This document shows, piece by piece, positions 40,601 to 52,600 of a stretch of DNA of 64,000 nucleotides (positions are counted from its first letter, which is position 1; every line of letters begins with the position of its first letter). Origin of the DNA: Epiperipatus broadwayi. Lineage: Eukaryota; Onychophora; Udeonychophora; Euonychophora; Peripatidae. Under the pieces are notes generated by a model. That model was not told the DNA's origin. It ran no database searches and worked only from the letters and a program-made list of their open reading frames with translations. Made by a program: the position numbers and the translations under genes. The stretch covers positions 13,402,258 through 13,466,257 of the forward strand of contig JAQFVV010000013.1 in the NCBI GenBank assembly GCA_028023455.1. Direction: 5' to 3'.

Positions 40601-43600
40601 CGGCTCCGATTTCTTCCATTCAGTTCATTTCCTTCATATTCTTTATGACATTCAGGTAGCGGTATAGCAGTGACAAGAACAGTGAGTTATCAGGCAAGTG
40701 CAATATCTGCTGTTAATTCATGGGTTGTGGCTGACCATACGAGCAAGGCTGGTATGGATCAAACTAGCATCCATCTGTGGCCACTAGCCACACATCCCTG
40801 AAGCTTCACAGTTATAGCAGAGTTTGTTCATGGTCGCTTGATCCAAATTTCGGCACTCTTCAAAAAAAAACAACAAAGTAAAGTCTCAGACAAACAGCCT
40901 AATAAAAGTTTCTGCTCTTTTTTTTTTTTTTTTCTCTTATCTTGATCTCTCATTTTTATAGCTTTTCCCTTCATTGTTCACTGGAAGGTCTTTATGTCCA
41001 TTTCACATCTTTATTTCTACTTCCTTTCACAAACCTATATTTTTTTTCCTTTAATTTCATAGTATCAGTTTTGATTGATTCATTTATTATTATTATTTTT
41101 TATTACTACTCAATAAAATCAATTTATTTACTTACAATATTCTTTCCCTTCCTTTAAACAGTTATATATATTTCACTCATTCAAATGTGTAGTTTTACAG
41201 AAAAGATTCTTATCTTTACATAAACCTATTTTTGCTTATATATATTTCAACAGAATTTCGTAAATGTTGGTTCTTAAATTATGTCTCCTTTTTCTTTTAA
41301 ATTTCCTTTTAAGTCTTGTTCATAAAATTAAATGATATATGTTTAACGCTCTCTTAACTTTATTATTTACTATTATTTTTTTTTCCAAAATGTTGATTTA
41401 GAAGAGTAAAAGATATGAATCTCGTTTCATCCCCTTCCCTCTCCTTCACTTAACTACTGCAACGTTTTCCTTTGTAATTAATTCTAATCAGTTCAATTCC
41501 TTAAATCAGTTCAAACGACTTCAATATAAACACATTATGAATCTTGTAATAGATTTCTTTTTTTTTCTTTTTGAGTTTATTCTAAAATTTCTGTCTAGTT
41601 TTAAACGCTATTTCATATTTCAAGAAAAAAAATATATTTAATATTACTTGACATATTAAATATTTACATGTGTAATCACAGTGAGTGTGTGTGATCATTA
41701 CAGTTACTATCAACTCATTATGTTTTTAAGAGCTGTATAGCATGAAAACCCTTATTTTTTATGATTATTATACCATAAAAATTGTCTTTACTTTTGATTA
41801 TGAATGAAAATATGATTATGTTTATATGAACACTTTCTCAGATGATATGAAAATAAGTTTGAGTAGTTTTCAGACTAAGTAGCTTTTGTTTAAAGAGTTT
41901 CCTAATATTTCATTAATAATTTTAGTTAGTTTTAGTAGCATTTTCAGGGCACAAAAGACAGCTTAGAAATATATATATATATATTTTTGCACTTCAATAA
42001 ACTAATATGATTAGGAATATTATGTTGAACTTTAGTATTTTAATAGTCAAAACTATTTTTCATGATTTGAAGAATTTTTATTGATTATAACCTTATTCAA
42101 TATCATTTTCAAAATGTAAGAGGATGTATGATTTATTTATTTATTAGATCTTTATTCTAGAAGAATAAATTGGCCTTTTTATGAAGTCCCAAACAATTTT
42201 TTTCTTTAGGTCCAGCAATAAAGATTTGATCTTTTTAGGTATTATTGGAGTCTCATTCACCAGTTCAAGGATTAATTGTGGTCAATGTGCTTATCTGATT
42301 CAGAAGTGATATTTAAAAACCTCTGATTATGTATCATACACAAACTTATTTCATGACAAAGTTGATTGAACTAATAAATCCATTTGAGAATTTCTCTAGA
42401 TTTTTTTATAGTATTTGTAAAAAAAAAATCCATATGCTAAATAATTTTTCTTTTTTTTTCAATAATGGCCTTTTTTTTTGTTTTTCTCCACTTTCCTTAT
42501 TTTACTGTTCAAGATTCTTTATTTATGTTGTGTATTCAAAATACAAGCATTCCGAATACTAACAAATAAACAATAAATGATAATAGGGAAAAGTTATTGC
42601 TACATATATAACACAATATATATAATTCACCTTTGGTTCACTTCCCACGATGCACTTCTCAACTGGCTGCTTTCTAGACAGTTTCCTTTGGCCTCGGTTT
42701 CCCAAACTCTTTGGCCCTGTTCGGTTGCTGCTCACGAGCATGTTGGCTTCGCAATACAGCACTGCAATTGTCACGTAAGTTTCTTTCAGGTACCATCACT
42801 TAAATCTCTCAGCACCCGTTCAGTTGATAAATTCACTGGAATGAGAACCATGCACTTTGCTACTCAAAACTTTTTATGTACGTAGGTTTGCCTCTGGCAA
42901 TCCAGGTTTCATTCTTGACCATTATCCATCTTGTATTTTCTATTAGTATTTTTAATTAGTATTTTCAATTTCCATTGTATCAAGAAATATTTGTAATTAA
43001 CAAATATTTCTTGTCAATTATCAAATGCAATGCAAATCGTAAATATTAATCACTAATTAAATCCTTATTAGTTAGCAATCTAAAATATATTTCTCTAATA
43101 TATTTTCTTTATTGTTTCTGGAATAAACATGACAATTTATTGTTGTTTTTTTTATTTTTATGATTATAGATAATTTGAAATAAAATTAAATAAAGCTAAA
43201 TTTAAATCATTTATAGTAAATAGAGGAGATAAATGATTAAGAATGATTAGTTGTCAGAAATAACTAAAGCAGATGGATGAGTTTGTTTGGGAAGTTGATT
43301 AATTTACAATGGAAGTAATATCAAAGATATGGAACATCAACTAAAATGGCTTTACAAGCTTTTAAAAAGAATAAGGAATTATTTTGGTAACATATTCACT
43401 TTGGATGATAAAAGACTCTTTACTTGTTAATTGGAATTTATATTTGTATAAAGTAAAGAATTGGTTGATTAAAAAAACAAGTGAAAAGTCTGGGGACTTG
43501 AAAGGTGTAAGATTGAAGGATAATGGAGAAAAATAAGGTGGAATAATGAAATCAAAAATGTATATGCATTTATAAAATTAAATGGAAAAATGTTATTTAA

Positions 43601-46600
43601 TTGTGGATATTAAAAAAGAGATATTGAATTGAATGTGTGATTAGAAGCAAAAGAATTGTAGAGAACATGTTATATGATGCTGTGGTAGTTGAAAGGAAAA
43701 ATAGATGAAAAAGTGATTAGATAATGTTTTAAGAAGTGGAGCTATTATCTTTTAGCAGATAGGTGTTTATTACAATTCTTTTTACATATAATCATTAAAT
43801 TTCTTTTTTAAAATATTATAATAGAACATTACATTATTCATATGAAAAATCTACTATTCTGTTATGATTTGCAATATTGTCTACTTTCCATTAATTATTT
43901 ATATACATGTCTTTAGAATAGATTGGTGTAATATATCTTACTATCATTAATGTAAATTATGGGATTCATCTAACATTTTCATTTAGTGTATATTATTCTT
44001 TTGCGAAAATGTCAAAAGTTTTATAGTTGGTATATAACTATCTTCATTTAAATAGATATTAGTGATTAAGTGTTGATTCTATATGGATAAATTAAATTAT
44101 CTTAAGTTCAAATTTTCAACTCATTAGCTTGAATGACATAATAGAAGTAATGTTGAGACTGAATAGTTCTGTCTAATGTTGCATTCTTCAATAATTAAGA
44201 TCAACAATGGAAAATTAGTCTGGTGATCTGATTAGATGTGTCTTGATTATTCAGGAAGTTTAATGTCTTAATATATCAAGTTTTAAACATTAGTTGTGAT
44301 ACTTTGTTCTTTTAGTATTCAATCTGTCTGTATTCAGAGAATTTAATATCAGACAATGTTTCATGAAATGAATGCATTTATCAATAATTAAACATTTGAA
44401 AGGGACAAAATCACATTAATTTAAAGAAAAATAGTTAAATATTGTTCATTTATATATATATGAGCATATATATATAAATGAAGTGTGTTAAGCTGATGTG
44501 GAGAAGAGAGACTAGAAATTGGAGAAAATGGATTGAACTTGGAGATACCTTCTTTCTGCAGTGGATTGATAATGGTTGAAAATGGTGATGATGATAATGT
44601 GTATAATTTCTTTAAAGAGAAGCTATGGCATTTAAGTAACCTCATCCTAGATTTGTATTTTTCATACATCACATAGACCATTCATAAAATTAAAATCAGA
44701 AAAGGAACATATTTTTGCTCTTAGGGAACTATTTACTTATTAAATGAATAAAGCATGATATCAGTTTTAATAAAATAAGAATTCTGTCAAAGATAGACTA
44801 TAGAAATTTTTAAAAGGCTTGATAACATGAATGAAAAATGTGAATTAAATCATTGCTGTTTGAAAAATGTTATTTGAGGACAAAACATTATTTAAAACTT
44901 CTCATTCAAATGATCTTTGAAAATGGAAATAAAAAATCTAAGTAATGAGCAAGTTCTTTTCATTTATGGAAGGGAAAGCTTTGATGAGAATATATTGTGG
45001 TATTATATTTTAATTTTTTTCTATAAAATTAAATCAATTTGATAAAAAAAATTTTGATCAATCATTATAGCAAAGAAATAGCAATAAACTAATGCTTCTT
45101 TCTAATATTTGGTAAGTTTAACCTAGTCAGTTTTAAATGAGTTAAGATATTCCAAAAAAAAAGTCATTATTTTAATTTGGATAAATCTTTGCTTTTTATA
45201 TTCCTGCTGGAAGATTTCATCATCATTTAAACTTTCACAGATTTGTTTTTAGAAATTTCAAGAAAATCCAAGAATGATTTAAATAATTGCTTGCATTTTT
45301 TGTAAAATTTCTCTTTCTTATTTTTATCATTTAAATGATTAAATTTTATTTGCAGTAAAACTTTTACTTGTATATTTTTGTATATTTTACTTGTATAGTT
45401 ATTATGACAAATTATATTACAATGTTAGTAAAACTGCTTTTAGAATAATTACATTTATAAACAATTTCATAATCACTTGCGACAATTATATGTTGGTGCA
45501 ATATTTAATCAAGAAAACATTGTTGATTAAGATATAAATATAAGAATATCAGAAAGAAAATAGATATTATATAAATAGAATACTTCAAAATAAAGAAGTC
45601 ATAAAAGGAATATAAAATCCCACTTATATCAAAGAATTATTGATCGGAAGTAAAAGGAAAAATATTTTTTGTAGAACCCATTACAGATGAAATTTTAAGA
45701 ATTTGGAAAATGACAGGATGAAATAAAATGGAAATTGGAGATTGTGAAAACAAACATAGTTATAGAAAATTACAAAGGGAGATAGAAATAGAAATATTTA
45801 GAAACAAATGTGCATGAAAACAACAGTAGATAATATAGAACAAAAGACAATCTGATATGGTCTTGTATATAAAAAATGAATGACATTAGACAATCAAGAT
45901 GGGAATAGAGTAGTTACTTGCTAAGAAGATCCAAGAAAAAATAGATGCAAAGAGTAAAAAAGGTTATGCCTTTTTTATTCTTATTGAAGATAGAAGATAA
46001 TGTAATTTAGATATTAGACATATTTTTTTGCTGTTTTAAGGTGATGATGATTAAGTCAGGTTTAATAACTTAATTGCAATGGTGTAATAGTTTTTACTGC
46101 TATTGATTTTAGAATTTGTGAATAAGTTTGTTTTTTTTTTTGATTTTTTTATAAATTAACATCTTTTAAGTTTTAGAATTTTAGTTGAAAGATAAAGTAA
46201 GAAAGAAAAACTTATTCTCCAACCAGCTATTATCTAGCCTGAAAATAGTATCTTTCTCAAGTATTTTTAAATATTTATTGAAAAATACTAGAGGCTTTTT
46301 TTTTCTTATTACATTATTAAAAAATAATATTTAATTTTTTATAATCACATAATCTGTCCAGAAGCAGGTTCCATTGTTTAAACCCCATTTATTATATATC
46401 TTAAATAAATTAAATGTCATTCCATTTAGATCATTTAATAGTTATATATATATATTTTAAAATTTGTTACTTTTAGGAATGACTTCTGAAATCAATTTGA
46501 GATTGTAGTTGTAATTGATAGTGAACTAGTTGAACTATATGAAAGAAATAATTGAAAATGAATTTCAGAAAAGTTTGAATATGATGAAACAACTGGGAAA

Positions 46601-49600
46601 TCAAAATAGATATCAAAAATAGTGCTAATTGAAAAAAAGATAAATGAAATTAAAAAGGAAATTCCAGAAAATATTCAATAAAGTTAAGGAACTATATTTG
46701 CAAAGAGAGTGAAATGGAAAACAAACTCAGAAAACCTAAAACTGTCTTTTGGAAATTTCTCATATGGAAAATGAAGTTTGTCAGATGTACAATCTGATTT
46801 CAGAAAAAGACATTCCTAATATATGCTAGAGTAATTTGAAAAAGCCAGGGAATGGGCAAGAGAGGTTTATATGTGCTATATTGTTTACACAGCAAGGTTT
46901 TTGATTCATTTGGTCATACTTTTAGAAAAATATCTATTCAGAGCATTTTATTATCCTTATGAGGAATTTTTTCATGGAATTGGAATCTACAGCACAATAA
47001 ATAGTATTGCATATTGTGCTACCTTTTTTTTAATTACAGAATATATAGGAAGCTAGTTTGATTAGAAGAAATGTCTACAACTTTAGATATGATGATACTA
47101 TTACACATATAGATGATAATAAAAATATCTAAGAAATTTTAAAGATTAGAATAATAAGATGAAATTAGTTAACAAAAATAATGATGATAAGGATAGCATT
47201 TGATTTCAAAATTGACGATGAAGACATAAAAGTTGTTGACAATTTTTGCTTTTTGGATCAGATCACTCATTAATAATAAAAGATATAAATAATCAAGAAA
47301 TTTAGCAATCAGAATACTGGATAAATTTGCACTGAAATGCCTGGAAAAAATTTTAACTTTGTGTCTGAAAGTTTAAGATGATAAATATTTTACTTACATT
47401 ATTTTGTCAAATTGTCAACTGCTTTTAAAAAAAATTTAAAATTCATTTATACTTTTTCCAAACACATCTAACTTAGTAATCATGCCAGGTAAGTATAGAT
47501 TACAGTATATTGAATGATATTTTTTCCAATTTGTTAATACTGAATTTGAAATGAGACTGACCAACCATTCATTTTGCTAAAAGAAATAATCCTTTTGAGA
47601 GGCCTTACGATTTCTCCATTTTTTATGTAGAGCAAGTTTAATGAATGGTTTCCAAACATTATGAGTTATTATATTAGATTGATTTATGGAACTATTTGGA
47701 GAGTGGAAATTAAAAGAAAAAATTTAAAGAAGTTGCTCACATGGTAATGCAAATAACTTCATAAGTCAACCTAATATAATGATTTATAATGTGTCGGAAT
47801 TATTCAATATCCTTATCCTTAAAAAGAAAAAAATGAGCAATCAGGGGGATCCATATAGATAACTATAAATCAGCCATAATAAAAAATGTATTACACATGA
47901 TGATCGGAACTGTTATCTTTTAGATTTATTTGCATCTGATTTATTCAAGGTGCTTTAACTTACTTATTTAGATATAGATAAGTATATTGAATATCTGTTG
48001 ATTATTGTCTTTGGTAAAGAGTATAATCTTAAATTCAATAGTCACAAATCTAAAAGTTACTGCATCTGATTGATTCAAGGTGCTTTAACTTACTTATTTA
48101 GATATAGAAAAGAATATTGAATATCTATTGATTATTGTCTTTGGTAAAGAGTATATAGTCACAAATCTAAAAGTTACTTATTCAATTTGTATTAGACTCA
48201 CTAATCAAGCCAACAATACTTGAAGAAAGAGAGGAGAAAATTCCATTTGAAATATTGGATTTTCTCCTAACCTGTGTGTTATTATTGATAATTAATTAAC
48301 AATTTTCAATTAAATGATTGAAATAGTCCAACATATATTTAATGTTCAAAATTTTGTCATTACTTTAAATAGAAGCATTTTCTTCCTCTTCTTGTTTTAT
48401 TTTAATATAAAATGTAATGCTGAAAAAAATTGCTTTTATTAGGAAAAATTGATAGCTATTTTATTTTGATTCTTTTCTTTTAGGAATTGTTGATGCATTA
48501 GAAGTTAACTGGACCAGTTTAATAAAAGATTATCGACCAAAGTTTGAAGTTACTCCTGGTTCTGCATTAAAGCGTTTTACAACTGCAAATATTCTCTCTA
48601 GAATAGGTGTCTCTAAAGCTTTTGCTGGTACAGAACTAATGGAAAAAATCCAGAAAGTTTGTCTAGAGCAGATGGAAATGGAATCGAAAGAAGATTTAGG
48701 AAATGGTAATTAAATTAGTTATTTTGAAGTATTAAACTGTGATGTATTTATTTTTACTATTAAATATTTAATCAATTTTTTTTTCCATATTTTTAGAAGT
48801 TACTGTAGTTAAAGTAGAAGCTGGCTTAGGCGAAATTAAATCTGGTGAAAATTGTGATCTTAATTCTGACTCTAAAGTGGATAAAAAGCCAGATATTAAA
48901 TGTGAAAAAAGTTCGGATTCATCAGATAGTTTACCTCCTGCCAAACCATTGGAATTTAAACATGATATTGCAGCCTTCCATGCTTCTGCTGTTAAGAGAA
49001 AGCAAGAGCGGGCTGCTCTCATTAGTAATATTGGACAGTATAGACGAGCATTATGTGCCCGAAGAGATCTTTGGATACGCAAACAGCTATGTCGAATCAC
49101 AGATAAGGTAAAACTTTTATTTATTTAATTTCAGTATTTAGTATTTTGTATTTCTTTTTCATCTATCACTTATTTTAGTTATTAATAAAAGCAAAGGACA
49201 AGTAATTGTAATCCTCTCATGAGCTATGTATAAGCTAATAATTCATCATCAATAAATGAAAAGAATAGAATGATACTACCTATTCTTTTAATTCTGATGG
49301 TATTTAAGCATACATTTATTGACGTGTTATGATGCAAAACATGAACTTTGTGTATTAGTCTGATTTAAATATGACATAAACTATTTTGAACTCACTATTA
49401 TGTATTCAGAGGATTAAGACAGGGTCTCATTTTTAAAAACACCTAAATATTAAATGAAATATGAGTTTAGTAATTAGAGGGATTTGAACCCAGACTTTCA
49501 AGCTCCCTTCAATCATCCACTCTATTCTATATAACCAATACACATGACCACATACATATGAAAAAGATAAATGATACCCAATATATGTATTTCATGCTGA

Positions 49601-52600
49601 ACCAGTATTCATCAATTGGTCAGGATCATGATCTCCTGCACATATATATAATTAGTGCTTGGTTTATATTAAGATAGCAAATCTTCAAACTTAAATGGAT
49701 AGGCTTCAATTTTCTCCACCATATAATATATACTTTACCTGTATTTATATATTAGAGTTTAGTAATTGTAAGTATAAATAATCATAGCTTATATATATAT
49801 AAAACTAAAGCAGAAATAACTGTAATCTCCCATAAGCTATATATAAACTAATAATTATAGTCAACTAAGAAATGGATTAGCAGAGAATTGTAAGTAGATA
49901 GAATAATTAATAAAATTATTTTTTTTTATAAAAAATGTAAATAAATATATAATTACAAATATAAAGTTAAAAATGATTGAAGATTCTAGGACAAAAGAAA
50001 TGTAAAAATTATTGGTAATTATTTATAATAAAATTTAAAAATGCTTTTTTTTTTAAGTTTATGACTTAATTATAATCTCTTTTATATATTCATTATTTTC
50101 TTCTAAATACAGTATAATATATAAAAAATACACAAAGATACATTTTTCAAAATTTGATTTTTTTATTACTGAATTATTAATAAATCCACTTCATAATTAT
50201 ATATTTTTTGTTCGTTAATTGATTTATAAGATGGTTAAACTATTAGGAAAGAGGAAGTTTATTTATTAATAATTCAATAATAAAAACTTACAATTTTAAA
50301 AGAAGTATTTGTATATTTTTTATGTAGAGTATTAATCATGTATTCTGCAACTAAATTTGTATCCCTATCTATTTGTTATATTCAATAATTTTTTTTACAA
50401 CTTTGAAAATTTATGGAGCAATTTAGTTGTTTTTTTTTCACATATAAACCTCAGTATTAAAACTACTATATTGATTATCTAGTTGGTGGATATTTTTGTT
50501 TTGTTTTGTTAGTACCACTTTGCTAATGTAGCTTCTTTTTTAATACCTTCCCCAGCCTCCCTTTTTTTTATATATTGGTCATGTATTCCTTATCAACTTG
50601 TATGTGTAATTATAAATTTTTTGACTGATACACATTAAATGACTGATTAATAGTTATAGGCTAAAGTAAGCAATGATCAAATAAAGCTTCAAACAAAGTA
50701 AATGTCACTGTTGTATAGCAGACTGAGAAAAATGTCATGCAATACTTTATTTTGTGTCTACCATCCTTCTGCAAATAAATAAGGTATTTTTAATGAACAT
50801 GTAATTATAATTGTTAAAGTATGTAGATTTTGAACCAGTTGCATAAGTTGGTAATGTGGATTTTAAATCTTAACAGTATTTAAATTTTTGAGTTATTATC
50901 TAGCGTGAATAATATAAGGCCACTGGATGGGTTTATTTTATTTTACAAGTTTTTTTTGCCTGAATGAAAACTACATCATAATTAGAAGTCTGACATAGCA
51001 GGTATTGATTGTATTACGATCTAGCATTATTGATTTGCCCCATCTTATGTGAAAGATGTTCATTATTATAACATATTGACATGTATAAGCAGAATATTGT
51101 ACAGATATCTTTGTTTTTAATCATTAATGCACTTTACCATGATGGTTAACAAAGAAATGGATCACAACTGACTGAAGCAGAGAAATGTAAGCTGATAGAA
51201 TGATAATGTACAAATAATAAAATAATTGTTTTATAAAAAAAAAAATGTGAATATGTTCAACTACAAAATGGAAAATCATATATGATTTGATTAAAGATTC
51301 TAAGCCATAATACTGAAAAAAAGTATTTGTAGATAATGAGTTTATGATCATAAATAAAAATAAATTTAACATTTTTAAAGCCTTTAATAAAAAAAAAATT
51401 TTTAATGAACTTTTTGAATTCTTATCTGATGCTAATATGCAGAAGCAGTATAGATATTAACACATCATTTGTTTAGTTAGATATTAGGATTTCAGAGACT
51501 GGTTTGGTATTTATAATTTGAAAATTATTAAATCAGTTGGTATTGACAGCATAGATGATCAGATGTTGAAAGAAAATTAAATACTTTATTACTTGTATAG
51601 TATTTTTGATACATTCAGTTAATTTTCTCGAGTGTTTAAAGATAAGTTTCATTACTCATGTTTTTAAAAAAAGAGAGTATACAACTATTGAAAATTATAG
51701 ACTAATATATTTGTTGTCTTCATTTTCAAAAATGATTAAAAATAATAAAAAATGTTTATATTGAATGGTAATATTGTGAGAGCTTTTCATAGTCATATCA
51801 ACAATATTACTAAGAATGGAATAATAAACATTGATTTTTCTAAGGCTTTTGATACAGTAAATTATTGTTATAGATTTAGAAGGATGATTTATTTTTGGTT
51901 GAAAAATTTGTTATATAATAGAATTTCAATGATTTGTATGGTCTGTTAGTTAATATGCAGCAGAAATAAAGGTGGAATTCAACAAGATTTTGTTTTGGGT
52001 CCCATTATTTATCATTATGTCTTCTGCTGTTACTAATAAATAATCAATTAAAATGTTTAATAAATAGAGATCTAAACCTATTAAATGTGTGGTTTAATGA
52101 TAATTACCTCTGTATAAATACAAATTAAATTAAAACTATGTTATTTGTGTTGAAGATGCTCACTGATTATAAAAGATTTACATATAATATTGATTCCTCT
52201 TGTTATGACAAACCAGAATATGTGAATAGTGTTGAGTATTTGTGATATCAAAACTTATCATGGATTTATTATGTGATTTCTTTGTAAATTTTTTTTGCTT
52301 CAGCAGAATTATTTGTTGTTTCATTAAGGAATATTGTTTAGATATTTACAAAAATCATATTTTATTAGTTGTATGATTTATTGAATTTTTGTTTAGGAAA
52401 ATGTATTTGATTACATAATTTCATATTTTCAAAAGCTACAAAATTATGTCTTGCATATTATTCTTTTTCATATGAAAGATCAATCTTTTAAGAGTAATTT
52501 TAATTGGTTTTATTTGCTTACCATACTGCAGTACATTATATATTTGATAATGTGTGAAGTTTAGGTTGTGAAAAAAAAAATTAAGTTAAAACATCTCATT

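Larger units (their letters stand above)
38112..48483 (+). other. Intron 5 of ZC3H13-like gene (10.4 kb)
   Basis: GT at 38112, AG at 48482-48483. It contains a hairpin MITE, a 2.9-kb palindrome, LINE remnants and a 130-bp tandem duplication, all listed separately. The stretches 41650-42600, 43700-45700 and 47430-47920 hold only AT-rich unassigned sequence. Confidence 0.8.

Noticed and set aside
48768-49100. 110-codon minus-strand open frame
   Set aside because: It overlaps exon g, whose plus-strand translation carries conserved ZC3H13 blocks.
49470-49550. A functional tRNA gene
   Set aside because: Only a B box and a weak A box are seen; no acceptor stem or anticodon arm could be drawn.
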